A stretch of 64,000 bases of DNA from an uncultured Pelagibacteraceae bacterium (lineage in GTDB: Bacteria; Pseudomonadota; Alphaproteobacteria; Pelagibacterales; Pelagibacteraceae). The DNA lies in the NCBI GenBank assembly GCA_902576335.1, contig CACGVC010000003.1, positions 1 through 64,000 of the forward strand, given 5' to 3'. The notes under the pieces were generated by a model, which did not search any database, had not been told where the DNA came from, and worked only from the letters and a program-made list of their open reading frames with translations. Positions 1 through 10,458 of the stretch are shown piece by piece (position 1 is the first letter of the stretch; each line of letters opens with the position of its first letter). A program made the translations under genes and the position numbers.

Positions 1-321
1 GTAGAATTCTCCTTTTTCTGTATCACGTTTAATAAGTTGTTTTTTGTCAATTTTATTTGATCTCAAAAAACCCTCAATTGCTTTTACAGGAGCACTAGTT
101 TTGGGTCCTTTTATTTCCTCAGACGCAACTTTAATTTTTTTTTGTAAACCCTCAAATACGATAATTACTCTGTTTGGAGTTGATAATGAAAAACTTTTTT
201 TTGATTTTATAGATTTATTGATAAAATATTCTCTAAATTCCTCTAAAAGTTTTTCACGAAAATTTTTTTGTAAATTAGCTGGAATTTCCTCACTAAATAA
301 TTCTAAAAAAAATTCCGCCAT
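1..321 (-). CDS. glyS: Glycine-tRNA ligase beta subunit, N-terminal part (cut by window edge)
   Basis: The frame is open from an ATG at 321 to base 1, giving 107 residues of the N-terminus; the rest lies outside the window. The protein begins MAEFFLELFSEEIP, the characteristic start of bacterial GlyS. The beta subunit of the alpha2beta2 glycyl-tRNA synthetase carries tRNA recognition and editing-like domains and works in the cytoplasm with GlyQ, which is encoded just upstream. The start is one base after the glyQ stop, so the two are co-transcribed and probably translationally coupled. Confidence 0.93.
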   Translation of the reverse strand, partial: MAEFFLELFSEEIPANLQKNFREKLLEEFREYFINKSIKSKKSFSLSTPNRVIIVFEGLQKKIKVASEEIKGPKTSAPVKAIEGFLRSNKIDKKQLIKRDTEKGEFY

Positions 322-322
322 T

Positions 323-1204
323 TTATATTTGTGTATCAATCCAAATTGAAGCAACAGATTTTGTAATTTCTCTTATGCGTCCAATATATTCTGCTCTCTG
401 GGCAACACTGATAGCTCCTCTTGCATCAAGTATATTAAATACATGACTTGCCTTTAAGCATTGATCATAAGCTGGTAGCGATATTTTTTTATTTATTAAT
501 GATTTAGCCTCACTTTCGAACATATCAAATATTTTTAAAAGATTCGAGGTATTAGCATGTTCAAAGTTATAAGCTGAAAATTCTTTCTCCGCTTGATGAA
601 AAACTTCTCTGTATTCAACATTTTCGTTATTCCAAATTAAATCATAAACATTATTTTTTTGTTGTGTGAACATACAAATTCTTTCCAAGCCATAAGTAAT
701 TTCTACTGAAACAGGTTTACATTCAAATCCAGCCATTTGTTGAAAATATGTAAATTGAGTTATTTCCATTCCATCACACCAAACTTCCCAACCAAGACCT
801 GCTGCGCCTAAAGTTGGACTTTCCCAATCGTCCTCAACAAATCTAATATCATGATTTTTATGGTCAATACCGATTGTAGACAAACTATTTAAATAAAGTT
901 TTTTTATATTTGATGGAGAAGGTTTAATTATAACTTGAAATTGATAATAGTGCTGAAGTCTATTAGGGTTATCTCCATATCTTCCATCAGTTGGTCTTCT
1001 AGAAGGTTGTACATAAGCTGCTTTCCATGGTTTTGGTCCAAGTGACCTCAGAGTCGTGGCTGGATGAAAAGTTCCTGCTCCAACCTCCATATCATATGGT
1101 TGTAAAATTATACAACCATGTTTACTCCAATACTTTTTAAGATTTAAAATTGTATCCTGAAAAGTTTGAAATTTTGGTTTTTTTTTAATTTTTTTAGAGG
1201 CCAT
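323..1204 (-). CDS. glyQ: Glycine-tRNA ligase alpha subunit
   Basis: The 293-residue product has the full length of GlyQ, the class II catalytic subunit that activates glycine and charges tRNA-Gly. Recognisable family segments include [12 protein letters not shown] near the N-terminus, the glycine/ATP-site stretch [12 protein letters not shown] around residues 42-53, [13 protein letters not shown] around 66-78, and [20 protein letters not shown] in the middle. It precedes glyS by one base and overlaps the end of the upstream peptidase gene by 11 bases, so all three probably share one transcript. Nothing is unusual apart from a lysine-rich N-terminus. Confidence 0.97.
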   Translation of the reverse strand: MASKKIKKKPKFQTFQDTILNLKKYWSKHGCIILQPYDMEVGAGTFHPATTLRSLGPKPWKAAYVQPSRRPTDGRYGDNPNRLQHYYQFQVIIKPSPSNIKKLYLNSLSTIGIDHKNHDIRFVEDDWESPTLGAAGLGWEVWCDGMEITQFTYFQQMAGFECKPVSVEITYGLERICMFTQQKNNVYDLIWNNENVEYREVFHQAEKEFSAYNFEHANTSNLLKIFDMFESEAKSLINKKISLPAYDQCLKASHVFNILDARGAISVAQRAEYIGRIREITKSVASIWIDTQI

Positions 1205-2000
1205 ATTTTTGCCAAATAGATTTTTCTTCTAATATATTTGCGACCTGATCGACGTGATCGTTAGATGATGATAATTTCTTACTTAACCAACTTTTAGATT
1301 TTTCAAATTTTTTGATTATTACATCTTCTCCAAATTTTTCTCTCAACACTTGATTGGCATCGCCTATTTCATCAATCAAACCAAGTTCTTTGGATTTACT
1401 TCCAGACCAAAACTCTCCAGAAAATAACTCAACTTCTGATTTCTTTAGTTTTTCACCTCTACTTTTTTCAACAACATTAATGAAATCTTTATGCAAATCT
1501 AATTGTATATTTTTTAATCTTTCTATATCTTCTTTTTTTTCTTCAAGAAACGGATCGAGAGTACTTTTATTTTTACCAGCAGTATGAACTCTTCTTTCAA
1601 CTCCAATTTTTTTAATTAACTCCGTAAAACCAAATGATGAATAAATTACACCTATAGATCCAATAATTGAACTAGAGTTTGCATAAATTTCATCACCAGC
1701 ACACGCAATCAAATAGCCTCCTGATGCAGCAATATCCTCTGCAAAAACTATTACCTTTTTTTTATTTTTTTTCGCTTGTTGTCTTATAAAATTAAAGATT
1801 AAGTGTGATTGAACAGGTGATCCACCAGGAGAATTAATTGTAATAGCAACACATGGTGCTTTTTTTACAGAAAAAGCCTTTAAAATTATCTCTTCTTGAC
1901 CTGAAAAATCTATACCTTGTTTAAATTTACCCACGTTTCCGATAACACCAGCTAATTTAATATGAGGAATAATTTTCTTCTTTTTAAAAATTGAGAACAT
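1194..2000 (-). CDS. sohB: S49-family serine peptidase, SohB/SppA-like
   Basis: The 268-residue protein belongs to the SppA/SohB (S49) family, which cleaves signal-peptide remnants and membrane-associated peptides. It carries INSPGGSP near residues 55-62, the nucleophile motif AASGGY with Ser93, and a candidate general-base lysine near 145 followed by the PF motif. It is a short single-domain form. No clear N-terminal transmembrane helix is visible, although the first residues are basic and hydrophobic, so membrane attachment is uncertain. It is the first gene of the minus-strand run peptidase-glyQ-glyS and is divergent from ispB across about 113 bases. Whether it is SohB or a short SppA cannot be decided here. 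Confidence 0.85.
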   Translation of the reverse strand: MFSIFKKKKIIPHIKLAGVIGNVGKFKQGIDFSGQEEIILKAFSVKKAPCVAITINSPGGSPVQSHLIFNFIRQQAKKNKKKVIVFAEDIAASGGYLIACAGDEIYANSSSIIGSIGVIYSSFGFTELIKKIGVERRVHTAGKNKSTLDPFLEEKKEDIERLKNIQLDLHKDFINVVEKSRGEKLKKSEVELFSGEFWSGSKSKELGLIDEIGDANQVLREKFGEDVIIKKFEKSKSWLSKKLSSSNDHVDQVANILEEKSIWQKYGL

Positions 2001-2113
2001 AACAAAACTTTATAGAATTTTTGTATTAATATAAAGACACCTTATAATTGAAGATTTAGGTGCGTCAATTGATAAGTATCAAAAGAAACTTATTAAACTA
2101 ATTTGATCACATT

Positions 2114-3127
2114 ATGGGAAGCGTAATTCAACTTAAAAAACAAATTAATAACTCTTACTTTCAACTTAAAAACTCAGTTGAAAATAAGCTAATGCTTGTT
2201 GAAGAAAAAATTAAATCAAAATTAGATAGTAATGTTGAGCTAGTTAAAAAAATGACAGATTATCATTTAAATACTGGTGGCAAAAGGTTAAGGGCCCTAT
2301 TAACTTTAGGCTCATCTAAGTTATGTGGTTATACAAAAGGGACCAGAGATATAAATTTGGCAGCTTGCGTGGAACTAATTCATGCTGCAACTTTGATGCA
2401 TGATGATGTTATAGATAATGGTTCAATTAGACGAGGTAAAAAAACACCAAATAAAATTTGGGGTAACCACTCATCTGTTCTGGCTGGCGATTATCTTCTT
2501 AGTAGGTGTTTTGAAATGATGGTAGAAGATGGAAATATTGAAGTTTTAAAACTATTATCTTCAACATCATCAATAATTGCTCAAGGTGAAATTTTGCAAC
2601 TCCAGCATAAAGGTGAAGTTGATATGCTTGAAGAAACTTATTTGAAAATAATTTCTTCAAAGACGGCTGAGTTATTTGCTGCTGCAACTAAAGTAGGAGC
2701 AATTTTATCAGAAATGAAAACTAAAGAGAAAGAAGCTTTAGAGTTTTATGGTAGGAATTTAGGTTTAACTTTTCAAATTGCTGATGACACTTTAGATTAT
2801 AATTCAGAATTAAAACTATTTGGAAAAAATATCGGTCAAGACTTCTATGAGGGAAAAATTACACTACCAATAATTCTTCTGTTTCAAAAAGCTAATAAAG
2901 ATGAAAAAGAAACTCTTAAGAAAACTTTTGCAAAAGAAGAGAGAAATCAAAATGATTTAAATTATACTTTATCTTTAATAAAGAAATACGATATCATAAA
3001 TAGTTGTTATCAAAAGGCCAAGCACTATATTAATTTGTCATCAAATTCATTGTCAGTATTTAAAGACTCTGAGGAAAAAAAAATCCTCGAAAATTTAACG
3101 TCTTTTAGTTTATCAAGAAATTTTTAG
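2114..3127 (+). CDS. ispB: Long-chain polyprenyl diphosphate synthase (octaprenyl type)
   Basis: The 337-residue trans-prenyltransferase contains GGKRLRALL at about 55-63, the first aspartate-rich motif DDVID at 97-101 and the second, DDTLD, at 224-228. In this family these bind the allylic diphosphate and IPP through magnesium. The residue pattern before the first DDxxD fits a long-chain (C40-C50) synthase, which makes the ubiquinone side chain. This suits a respiring alphaproteobacterium; exact chain length cannot be read from sequence. It stands alone on the plus strand and its 3' end overlaps pdxH tail to tail by 4 bases. It is distinct from the shorter farnesyl synthase ispA in this window. 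Confidence 0.92.
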   Translation: MGSVIQLKKQINNSYFQLKNSVENKLMLVEEKIKSKLDSNVELVKKMTDYHLNTGGKRLRALLTLGSSKLCGYTKGTRDINLAACVELIHAATLMHDDVIDNGSIRRGKKTPNKIWGNHSSVLAGDYLLSRCFEMMVEDGNIEVLKLLSSTSSIIAQGEILQLQHKGEVDMLEETYLKIISSKTAELFAAATKVGAILSEMKTKEKEALEFYGRNLGLTFQIADDTLDYNSELKLFGKNIGQDFYEGKITLPIILLFQKANKDEKETLKKTFAKEERNQNDLNYTLSLIKKYDIINSCYQKAKHYINLSSNSLSVFKDSEEKKILENLTSFSLSRNF

Positions 3128-3750
3128 GGGCTTAAAAGACTTTTTGTCCAATCATTATTTGCTGTCAATTTATACTTTAGTCTTTCGTGTATTCTATTAT
3201 CTCCATCTAACCAAAATTCTATGCTTGTAGGTTTTAAATTCCAGCCAGACCAATGATTTGGTCTTGGAACATTATTTTGATCTTGGTATGTATTTTTAAA
3301 TTGTTCTAGTGATTTTATCAATTCTTCTCTATTGGCTAATTCACTACTTTGTTTTGATGCCCAAGCTCCAATTCTACTTTCGTAGGCTCTAGAATTAAAA
3401 TAATTATCAGCTACCTCATCATCTACTTGACTCAAAGTGCCTACAATTCTAATTTGCCTTAGCAAACTTTTCCAATGAAAACACATCGTTGCATTAGGGT
3501 TTTCTTTAATTTCGTTCCCTTTCTGACTATTAAGATTAGTATAAAAAACAAATCCATTTTTATCGTAACCTTTAAGAAGTACCATCCTTACTGATGGAAC
3601 GCCTTGTTTTGTTGCAGTTCCAAGAGCTAAAGCATTTGGGTCATTAATTTCATTCTTTTTTGCCTGTTCGTACCAACTTTCAAATAATTTAAAAGGATCA
3701 TCTAAATCTAGAAAGCATTTATTGAGCCCTAGTGAGTTTTTTTCATTCAT
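3124..3750 (-). CDS. pdxH: Pyridoxamine/pyridoxine 5'-phosphate oxidase
   Basis: PdxH uses FMN and oxygen to oxidise pyridoxine or pyridoxamine phosphate to pyridoxal phosphate, the last step of B6 synthesis and salvage. The 208-residue protein shows the FMN-binding RMVLLKGYD (about 55-63), FYTNLNSQKGNE, the ESRIGAWASKQS segment and the C-terminal RPNHWSG and RIHERL motifs. Length is normal. It is convergent with ispB (4-base overlap) and divergent from aroC with 33 bases between the start codons, so the two promoters must overlap. The extreme C-terminus ends LLSP rather than the commoner RLxP. Confidence 0.95.
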   Translation of the reverse strand: MNEKNSLGLNKCFLDLDDPFKLFESWYEQAKKNEINDPNALALGTATKQGVPSVRMVLLKGYDKNGFVFYTNLNSQKGNEIKENPNATMCFHWKSLLRQIRIVGTLSQVDDEVADNYFNSRAYESRIGAWASKQSSELANREELIKSLEQFKNTYQDQNNVPRPNHWSGWNLKPTSIEFWLDGDNRIHERLKYKLTANNDWTKSLLSP

Positions 3751-3783
3751 AATTTTAACAAAATAATCTATACAATATAAATA

Positions 3784-4866
3784 ATGTCATTTAATACTTT
3801 TGGAAAGGTTTTTCGTTTCACTACATGGGGAGAATCTCATGGTCCTGCAATTGGTTGTATAATAGATGGTTGTCCACCACTAATAAACCTCGATGAACGA
3901 GATATTCAGACAGAACTCAACAAAAGAAAACCTGGTCAATCTAAATTTACCACTCAAAGAAAAGAGAGTGATAAAGTTGAGATTCTTTCAGGAGTCTTCG
4001 AAGGTAAAACAACTGGAACTCCAATCTCTTTAATAATTTATAACGAGGATATGCGCTCAAAAGATTATAGTGATATTAAGGATAAATTCAGACCAGGTCA
4101 TGCTGATTATACCTACTTTAAAAAGTATAGAATTAGAGATTATAGAGGTGGCGGAAGGTCTTCTGCGCGAGAGACTGCTTCTAGAGTTGCAGCAGGAGCT
4201 GTGGCAAAAAAAGTTTTGGAGAAAAAATTAGGTAAAAAATTTAAAATTTCTGGTGCAGTTACACAACTCGGAATTCTTGGATGCGATACAAACAAGTGGG
4301 ATGATAGGATAATTTATAAAAATCCGTTTTTTTGTCCTGATAAATCTATGCTTAAAATATGGGAAAAATATCTTTTAAGTATTAGAAAGGCAGGTTCATC
4401 TTGTGGTGCTATAATTGAAATTAGAGCTAATGGTATTCCTGCAGGACTGGGGGCACCAATTTACTCAAAACTAGACTCTGATATTGCATCTGCAATGATG
4501 AGTATTAATGCTGTAAAAGGTGTTAATATTGGTTCTGGAATGAATTCCGCTCAATTGTCTGGAGAAGAAAATTCAGATGAAATTTCAAAATCAAAAAATA
4601 AATTAAAGTTTAACTCAAATAATGCAGGTGGAATTCTTGGTGGCATCTCTTCTGGTCAACAAATAATTGTTTCATTTGCTGTAAAGCCTACATCATCAAT
4701 TTTAAAGAGCAGAAAGACAATTAATAAATTTGGAAAAAATACTAGGATATCTGTTAAGGGAAGACATGATCCGTGTGTTGGAATTAGAGCAGTTCCAGTA
4801 GGTGAGGCTATGTTATCATGTGTTTTACTTGATCATTATTTATTGAATCAAGCTCAATGTGGATAA
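3784..4866 (+). CDS. aroC: Chorismate synthase
   Basis: AroC converts EPSP to chorismate, the last shared step of aromatic amino-acid, folate and quinone synthesis, using reduced FMN. The 360-residue protein carries all three family signatures: [12 protein letters not shown] near residue 13, RPGHADYT and [17 protein letters not shown] around 105-135, and the C-terminal [17 protein letters not shown]. The start is ATG, and upstream pdxH is divergent. It ends 5 bases from the convergent dxs stop, with no room for a separate terminator. Confidence 0.97.
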   Translation: MSFNTFGKVFRFTTWGESHGPAIGCIIDGCPPLINLDERDIQTELNKRKPGQSKFTTQRKESDKVEILSGVFEGKTTGTPISLIIYNEDMRSKDYSDIKDKFRPGHADYTYFKKYRIRDYRGGGRSSARETASRVAAGAVAKKVLEKKLGKKFKISGAVTQLGILGCDTNKWDDRIIYKNPFFCPDKSMLKIWEKYLLSIRKAGSSCGAIIEIRANGIPAGLGAPIYSKLDSDIASAMMSINAVKGVNIGSGMNSAQLSGEENSDEISKSKNKLKFNSNNAGGILGGISSGQQIIVSFAVKPTSSILKSRKTINKFGKNTRISVKGRHDPCVGIRAVPVGEAMLSCVLLDHYLLNQAQCG

Positions 4867-4871
4867 TCACT

Positions 4872-6785
4872 TTATTTTTGTTTTTGTAAGATAATATTTG
4901 AATTTAATACATCTAAAATTTGTTCTTCAATAGAAATGCTATCTAAATTTGCGAGTTTATACATATTTTCAGGTTTGTCTTGATCAATAAAAATATCTGG
5001 AAGTTTCATTGATCTAAATTTTAAATTTGAGTCCATTAATCCTTTTTTTGATAGAAAATCAATTACATGAGAACCAAATCCACCAATTGACCCCTCCTCA
5101 ATAGTTACAATTGCCTCGTGTGTTGTTGCTAATTGCCAAATCAAATTTTCATCCAATGGCTTAGCAAATCTTGCATCCACTATTGTAATATTAACACCTT
5201 TTTTTTTTAAATTTTCTGATGCCTTTAAACTTTCACTTAATCTCGCACCAAAATTAATTAAAGCTAACTTTTTTCCATCTTGAATAATTCTTGATTTACC
5301 AATCTCTATCTTTTCATTAATTGATGGCAATATTGATCCAATACCAGTCCCTCTTGGATACCTGAATGCGCAGGGTCTATCATTTATTTCTGTAGAAGTG
5401 TTAATCATTCTAACTAACTCAGCCTCATCACTTGCAGCCATTACAATAAAATTTGGTAGTGTTGCTAAATAAGTCGTGTCAAAACTACCTGCATGTGTAG
5501 GTCCATCAGCTCCAACTAGTCCTGCTCTATCTATTGCAAATCTTACAGGTAAGCTCTGAATTGCAACATCATGAACAACTTGATCGTATGCTCTCTGAAG
5601 AAATGTTGAGTAAATTGCTGCATAAGGTTTATAATTCTCAGTCGCCAAACCGGCTGCAAACGTAACAGCGTGTTGTTCAGCAATACCAACATCAAAAGTT
5701 CTATCTGGAAATTCTTTTCTAAAATTACTTAATCCAGTTCCATCTGGCATTGCTGCTGTTATTGCAACTATTTTACTATCTTTTTTTGCATGTTGTATCA
5801 GAGTATCAGCAAAAACTTTGGTGTATGATGGTACTTTACTTGAACTTTTTTCCTGTTCTCCAGTCTTTACATTAAATTTGGATACCCCGTGATAATGATC
5901 TTTTGCTTCTTCAGCAAAAGAATACCCTTTGCCTTTTTTTGTTTTTATATGAATTAATATAGGACCTTGATGTTTTGTGTCCCTTGCATTTCTTAAAATT
6001 GGAATCAATGAAGAAAGGTCATGACCATCTATAGGGCCAATATAATAGAAACCTAATGAACTAAATAAAGTTCCACCAGTTACAGCTGATCTTAATAAAT
6101 CTTCAGCTTTACCCGCTTTTGCACTAAATCTTTTTGAAAATGCTGATGTGATCAATTTTATAGTTTCTCTTAAACTAAAATAAATTTTACCAGAAAAAAT
6201 TTTAGCTAGATATGTTCCCATTGCTCCAACAGGCCTTGCAATTGACATGTCGTTATCATTTAATATCACAATCATTTTAGTCTTAGAGGCACCTGCATTA
6301 TTCATGGCTTCATAAGCCATGCCTGCGCTTATTGCACCATCACCAATCACTGCTATAACATTTTCTGATTTTTTTGATAATTTATTTGCTTCTGCAATTC
6401 CCAAAGCTGATGAAATTGAGGTGGAACTATGAGCAGCTCCAAAGGGATCATATTCACTTTCTGAACGCTTGGTAAATCCTGAAAGACCTCCTCCTTGCCG
6501 AAGTGTTCTTATTTTATCTTTTCTTCCTGTTAAAATTTTGTGTGGATAACATTGGTGTCCCACATCCCAGATTAATTTATCACTTGGTGTATTAAAAATA
6601 TAATGTAATGCAACGCTTAATTCTACAACACCTAAACTAGCACCCAAATGTCCTCCAGTAATTGATACTGCATCGATCATTTCCTCTCTTAATTCATCAG
6701 CAACCTTTTGCAGTTTTGTTTCAGGAACTTTTTTCAAGTCTGATGGAAAATTAATCTGATCTAAAAATTCGTAATTTTTTTTCAT
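4872..6785 (-). CDS. dxs: 1-deoxy-D-xylulose-5-phosphate synthase
   Basis: Dxs condenses pyruvate and glyceraldehyde 3-phosphate with thiamine diphosphate, the entry step of the MEP isoprenoid pathway. The 637-residue protein has [12 protein letters not shown] near residue 78, the ThDP/magnesium motif starting [16 protein letters not shown] around 148-163, and the second-domain [17 protein letters not shown] with the conserved glutamate. It overlaps ispA, upstream on the same strand, by 4 bases (ATGA type). The order xseB-ispA-dxs is a classic proteobacterial isoprenoid cluster. Dxs feeds IPP/DMAPP to IspA and, indirectly, to IspB and the UbiA enzyme in this window. Confidence 0.97.
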   Translation of the reverse strand: MKKNYEFLDQINFPSDLKKVPETKLQKVADELREEMIDAVSITGGHLGASLGVVELSVALHYIFNTPSDKLIWDVGHQCYPHKILTGRKDKIRTLRQGGGLSGFTKRSESEYDPFGAAHSSTSISSALGIAEANKLSKKSENVIAVIGDGAISAGMAYEAMNNAGASKTKMIVILNDNDMSIARPVGAMGTYLAKIFSGKIYFSLRETIKLITSAFSKRFSAKAGKAEDLLRSAVTGGTLFSSLGFYYIGPIDGHDLSSLIPILRNARDTKHQGPILIHIKTKKGKGYSFAEEAKDHYHGVSKFNVKTGEQEKSSSKVPSYTKVFADTLIQHAKKDSKIVAITAAMPDGTGLSNFRKEFPDRTFDVGIAEQHAVTFAAGLATENYKPYAAIYSTFLQRAYDQVVHDVAIQSLPVRFAIDRAGLVGADGPTHAGSFDTTYLATLPNFIVMAASDEAELVRMINTSTEINDRPCAFRYPRGTGIGSILPSINEKIEIGKSRIIQDGKKLALINFGARLSESLKASENLKKKGVNITIVDARFAKPLDENLIWQLATTHEAIVTIEEGSIGGFGSHVIDFLSKKGLMDSNLKFRSMKLPDIFIDQDKPENMYKLANLDSISIEEQILDVLNSNIILQKQK

Positions 6786-7654
6786 TTATTTCTATTTAAA
6801 ATATAATTTAAGGTTTCGGTTAAATTCTTAGATTTAGGTCCATATTTTTTTAACTTAGTATTTATTTTTAAAATTAGCTTTTTCGCATATTTAATAGTAT
6901 TTTTATCTCCCAGTAAACTAATAAGCGTAGCTTTACCTTTTTTCTTATCTTTTCCAGTTTTTTTTCCTGCAGCTAAAAGGTTTCCATTATAATCAATTAA
7001 ATCATCAGCAACCTGAAATAATAAACCTATATCAGCTCCAATATTTTCAAATTTTTGAATATCTTTTTTACTTTTGTTCTTTAAAATTAATGGAGCTACA
7101 CAGCAAAAACTAAAAAGTTTTCCAGTTTTTTTTATTTCCATTTCAATTATTTTTTTTTCTGAAATTTTCTTATGTTCATAGCTAAGATCTAAATATTGAC
7201 CACCAGCAATCCCGAGATGTCCAGAACTCTCAGAAATTTTATTAATTAATCTAATTTTTGTTTTTTCATTGACATCCAAATCTTTGTGACTCAAAATTTC
7301 GAATGCCATAGTTAAGAGTGAGTTTCCAGCAAGAACAGCTGTAGACTCTCCAAATTTGATATGAGTAGAAGGCTTTCCTCGTCTTATTAAATCATTATCC
7401 ATACAAGGTAAATCATCATGAATAAGTGAATAAGCATGAATACATTCAACAGCAGCACCAATAATTAGTAAAGTTTTATAATTTAAATTAAACATTGAAC
7501 CGACATCGACTAATATTTTTGATCTTATTTTTTTACCACCCGAAAATAATCCATATTGCATTGGGATAATCAGTTCTGATTTTTTTTGCTTTTTTATAAA
7601 TCTTTTTAAAAAAATATTTGTGTCTTTAGCAATTTTATTTATTTTTTTTTGCAT
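6782..7654 (-). CDS. ispA: Farnesyl diphosphate synthase (short-chain polyprenyl synthase)
   Basis: The 290-residue trans-prenyltransferase has the FARM motif in the DDxxxxD form (Asp80-Asp81 to Asp86, within [10 protein letters not shown]), typical of bacterial FPP/GGPP synthases, and a second motif, DDLID, near residue 214. It makes the C15 (or C20) allylic diphosphate used for undecaprenyl and quinone precursors. It sits between xseB (20-base overlap) and dxs (4-base overlap) in one operon. The C-terminal third is lysine-rich, as in many proteins here. Farnesyl versus geranylgeranyl specificity is not certain. Confidence 0.92.
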   Translation of the reverse strand: MQKKINKIAKDTNIFLKRFIKKQKKSELIIPMQYGLFSGGKKIRSKILVDVGSMFNLNYKTLLIIGAAVECIHAYSLIHDDLPCMDNDLIRRGKPSTHIKFGESTAVLAGNSLLTMAFEILSHKDLDVNEKTKIRLINKISESSGHLGIAGGQYLDLSYEHKKISEKKIIEMEIKKTGKLFSFCCVAPLILKNKSKKDIQKFENIGADIGLLFQVADDLIDYNGNLLAAGKKTGKDKKKGKATLISLLGDKNTIKYAKKLILKINTKLKKYGPKSKNLTETLNYILNRNK

Positions 7655-7889
7655 TATTTTTTGTAATTATCTTAGATATAGTATCTTTAGTTGTTGTATT
7701 GATGTCGATGACTTTTTTTTTAAATTTTTTCTCGATGATATTGTTAAGTTTTATCAAATTTTGATATTTTTCAATTGAATTTTGTAAATCTTTTTGACTT
7801 TCTAAATCCTCAATTAACTTATTAGCTTCGAGAGTCAATTCCTCCAGAGACGAAGACTCATAATCATTTGGATAATCTTTATCTTTCAT
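7635..7889 (-). CDS. xseB: Exodeoxyribonuclease VII small subunit
   Basis: The 84-residue protein has the XseB pattern: SLEELTLEANKLIEDLES near the N-terminus followed by a coiled-coil stretch (SIEKYQNLIKLNNIIEKKFKKK). XseB joins several copies to XseA to form the single-strand-specific nuclease ExoVII. It is first in the xseB-ispA-dxs operon, the same order as in E. coli, and overlaps ispA by 20 bases. The 20 bases to the divergent Sua5-type gene must hold both start regions. Identification rests on length, position and the helical pattern. Confidence 0.85.
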   Translation of the reverse strand: MKDKDYPNDYESSSLEELTLEANKLIEDLESQKDLQNSIEKYQNLIKLNNIIEKKFKKKVIDINTTTKDTISKIITKNNAKKNK

Positions 7890-7909
7890 ATAATACTCTC
7901 AGATAATAC

Positions 7910-8857
7910 ATGAAAATGAATCTTGCAAATATTAAAAAAGCAAAAAAACTTCTACATAAAAGGGAGTGTATTGCTATACCTACAGAAACAGTTTATGGTT
8001 TAGCGGGTAATGCCTACTCAGACCAAGCCTGTCAAAAAATATATAAGCTTAAAAAAAGACCAAAAAATAACCCTCTAATAGTTCATTATTTGAATATTCA
8101 AAGGTTGAAAAAAGATTGTCATTTAAACAATGACTTTATTAAACTATATAAAAAATTTTGTCCTGGTCCTTTAACGTTTATACTAAATCTTAAAAAATCA
8201 TCAAAAATTTCAAAAATAATTACTAACAAAAAAAATACATTGGCGGTAAGATTTCCGCGGCACTCAGTCACGAGAAGATTGCTAAAAATTTTAGAATTTC
8301 CTTTAGCAGCTCCAAGTGCTAATCCCTCATCTAGGGTTAGTGCTGTTACATCCACTGATGTAAAAGAAGATTTTGGAAAAAAAATTAAGTACATACTTGA
8401 GGGTGGAAAATCATCTATTGGAGTAGAATCAACAATTATTGATCTCAGAAAGAATCCTCAAATCTTAAGATTGGGAGGCTTAAATGTTTCAACTATTCAA
8501 AAAATACTAAGAAAAAAAATAACAATAAATAACAAATCTTCAAAAATTGTTTCACCAGGCCAACTTAAGTTTCATTATTCACCAGGTTTGCCCATCAGAC
8601 TTAATGCAAAAAATATTCGTGAAGATGAGGCATACTTATTGATTAGAAAGAAAAAAGTAAGTAAACCAAACTATTATTTTTTGTCACAAAAAGGAAATCT
8701 AAAAGAAGCTGTAAAAAATTTGTATTCTACTTTAAGAAAAATAAAAAAAAAAAAATACAGCTCGATTGCAGTATGTAAAATTCCTGATAGAGGATATGGT
8801 AAAACAATTAATGATAGGTTATTAAGAGCATCAAGATTCAATGAAAAAACCACTTGA
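7910..8857 (+). CDS. tsaC: L-threonylcarbamoyladenylate synthase, Sua5 type
   Basis: This enzyme makes threonylcarbamoyl-AMP from threonine, bicarbonate and ATP, the first step of the t6A37 modification on ANN-decoding tRNAs. The YrdC domain covers about residues 10-200, with KLKKRPKNNPLIVH, AVRFPRH, the APSANPSSRVSAV loop and ESTIIDLR. At 315 residues it is longer than TsaC/YrdC; the linker QLKFHYSPGLP and a following roughly 100-residue Sua5 domain make it the Sua5 architecture. Its 3' end overlaps the ABC ATPase gene by 17 bases, so translation is probably coupled although the functions look unrelated. Confidence 0.9.
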   Translation: MKMNLANIKKAKKLLHKRECIAIPTETVYGLAGNAYSDQACQKIYKLKKRPKNNPLIVHYLNIQRLKKDCHLNNDFIKLYKKFCPGPLTFILNLKKSSKISKIITNKKNTLAVRFPRHSVTRRLLKILEFPLAAPSANPSSRVSAVTSTDVKEDFGKKIKYILEGGKSSIGVESTIIDLRKNPQILRLGGLNVSTIQKILRKKITINNKSSKIVSPGQLKFHYSPGLPIRLNAKNIREDEAYLLIRKKKVSKPNYYFLSQKGNLKEAVKNLYSTLRKIKKKKYSSIAVCKIPDRGYGKTINDRLLRASRFNEKTT

Positions 8858-9569
8858 AGTAATAGGATTATCAAAAACTTATAATACAAAAGAAGCAGTA
8901 AAAGACGTTTCTTTTAAAGTCAATCAAAATGAAATTATTGGGATACTTGGTCCTAATGGTTGTGGAAAAACTACTACAATCGGTATGATTTTAGGTTTGT
9001 TAAAACCATCAAAAGGAAAAGTTTTAATAAATGGAGTCGAAATTGAAAACCAACGTGTAGATTTATTAAATCAATTAAATTTTATATCACCTTATATAGA
9101 GTTGCCAAAAAAATTGACAGTTAGACAAAATTTAGAAGTTTATGGGAGGCTTTATGATGTGAACAAACATAAGGCAAAAATTGATTATCTGTGTGAAAAA
9201 TTAAGACTCTACGAATTTATAGATAAATTAACCGGGGAGTTGTCATCTGGTCAAAAAAATAGGGTTAGTCTTGCAAAATCAATAATTAATAATCCAAAAG
9301 TTTTACTTCTTGATGAACCTACAGCATCACTTGATCCTGAAACAGGTGATTTTGTTAGAAGTTTTTTAGAGGAATATCAACAGGAAAACAAAACATCAAT
9401 TTTATTAGCATCACACAATATGGCAGAGGTAGAGAGACTATGTTCCTCAGTTTTAATGATGAATAAAGGGTCGATTATTGATGAGGGGAGACCTGAGGAA
9501 TTAATTAAAAAACATGGAAGAAAAAATATGGAAGAAGTTTTTTTAAAACTTACAAGGGAAAAGGTATGA
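8841..9569 (+). CDS. ABC-2 type exporter, ATP-binding protein
   Basis: The 242-residue ATPase has Walker A GPNGCGKTT near residue 37, the signature LSSGQKNRVSLAKS near 138, Walker B VLLLDEPTASLDPE near 158 and the switch histidine in ASHNM. Its closest partner is the membrane protein starting inside its last 4 bases, so the two form a cytoplasmic-membrane exporter. The pairing (about 240-residue ATPase with about 260-residue six-helix permease) fits ABC-2 exporters of the NodI/NodJ and drug-efflux groups. The substrate cannot be inferred. The start overlaps the Sua5-type gene by 17 bases. Confidence 0.9.
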   Translation: MKKPLEVIGLSKTYNTKEAVKDVSFKVNQNEIIGILGPNGCGKTTTIGMILGLLKPSKGKVLINGVEIENQRVDLLNQLNFISPYIELPKKLTVRQNLEVYGRLYDVNKHKAKIDYLCEKLRLYEFIDKLTGELSSGQKNRVSLAKSIINNPKVLLLDEPTASLDPETGDFVRSFLEEYQQENKTSILLASHNMAEVERLCSSVLMMNKGSIIDEGRPEELIKKHGRKNMEEVFLKLTREKV

Positions 9570-10357
9570 ATTTTAACAAAATGTATGGTCTTTTCCTTAG
9601 ACATTTTTATTTAATTAAAAGTTCTTTGCCAAGAATTTTGGATTTAATTTATTGGCCAACAATTCAAATAATTTTGTGGGGTTTTATCTCAAAATTCTTC
9701 TCAATACATAGTGACTACTACAGCAATACTTTGGGAGTAATTTTAACATGTGCAATACTTTACGATATTCTTTTTAGATCAAGCATTAGTTTTAATATGC
9801 TTTTTTTAGAAGAAATCTGGAGTAGAAATTTCACAAATTTGTTTATTGCTCCCCTAAAGCTTAAAGAAATTATTGTTTCATTAATTTTTACTGCTTTGAT
9901 AAGGACTTTGATAGGATTGGTTCCTGCAATCATGTTAACCTCCCCTCTATTTGGTGTATCGATTTTAAAATTGGGTTTGCCACTTTTATTCTTATTCATA
10001 AGTTTATATTTATTTGGGATAACACTTGGATTATTTGTGAGTTCAGGACTAATTAGATTTGGTCCATCTTTTGAAAATATTGCATGGTCATCATTATTTT
10101 TGTTAGCTCCTCTTGGGTGCATTTACTATCCAATAGAAATTCTACCAGATCTATTTCAATTCATAGCAAAATGTTTACCACTTGTTTATATTTTTGATGA
10201 AACTAGAAATATACTCTTAAATGGATCAATAGATTATGTAAATTTAAAACAAGCATATTTGCTGAATCTTGTCTATTTAGTTATTGGAATAGTCCTATTC
10301 TATTTATCTTTTTTAAGAGCTCGAACTAAAGGAACTTTAATAAACATGGGAGAATAA
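9566..10357 (+). CDS. ABC-2 type exporter, membrane permease
   Basis: The 263-residue hydrophobic protein has about six predicted transmembrane segments and the C-terminal pattern of ABC-2 permeases (APLGCIYYPIEILPDLFQFIAKCLPLVY in two overlapping motifs, then a last helix). It overlaps the ATPase gene by 4 bases. With that ATPase it would export a hydrophobic molecule or glycan; NodJ-like transporters share this size. It ends one base before the 3' end of the oppositely oriented tRNA-Arg gene. Confidence 0.88.
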   Translation: MNFNKMYGLFLRHFYLIKSSLPRILDLIYWPTIQIILWGFISKFFSIHSDYYSNTLGVILTCAILYDILFRSSISFNMLFLEEIWSRNFTNLFIAPLKLKEIIVSLIFTALIRTLIGLVPAIMLTSPLFGVSILKLGLPLLFLFISLYLFGITLGLFVSSGLIRFGPSFENIAWSSLFLLAPLGCIYYPIEILPDLFQFIAKCLPLVYIFDETRNILLNGSIDYVNLKQAYLLNLVYLVIGIVLFYLSFLRARTKGTLINMGE

Positions 10358-10358
10358 T

Positions 10359-10435
10359 TGGTGCGCCTGCTAGGAGTTGAACCCAGAACCTCCTGATCCG
10401 AAGTCAGGCGCTCTATCCAATTGAGCTACAGACGC
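10359..10435 (-). tRNA. tRNA-Arg (anticodon UCG)
   Basis: Read on the minus strand, a 77-base cloverleaf can be drawn: acceptor GCGTCTG pairs with CAGGCGC; the anticodon stem CCTGA/TCAGG closes the loop CTTCGGA with anticodon TCG; the T-arm contains GGTTCAACTCC; and the 3' CCA is encoded. It reads CGA (and, by wobble, other CGN) codons. It sits head-on against two flanking plus-strand genes, one base from the permease stop and 23 bases from rluD, so it needs its own promoter inside or upstream of the rluD start region. Confidence 0.96.
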
Positions 10436-10458
10436 ATATAGTATTAATATTATATTTT

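Noticed and set aside
2034..2066. Inverted repeat ACCT/AGGT in the sohB-ispB gap
   Set aside because: Only four or five pairs with a bulge and a 15-base loop; not convincing as a regulatory hairpin.
9760..10122. 120-codon minus-strand frame opposite the ABC permease
   Set aside because: No motif or ribosome binding site; the plus-strand permease is well supported and coupled to its ATPase.
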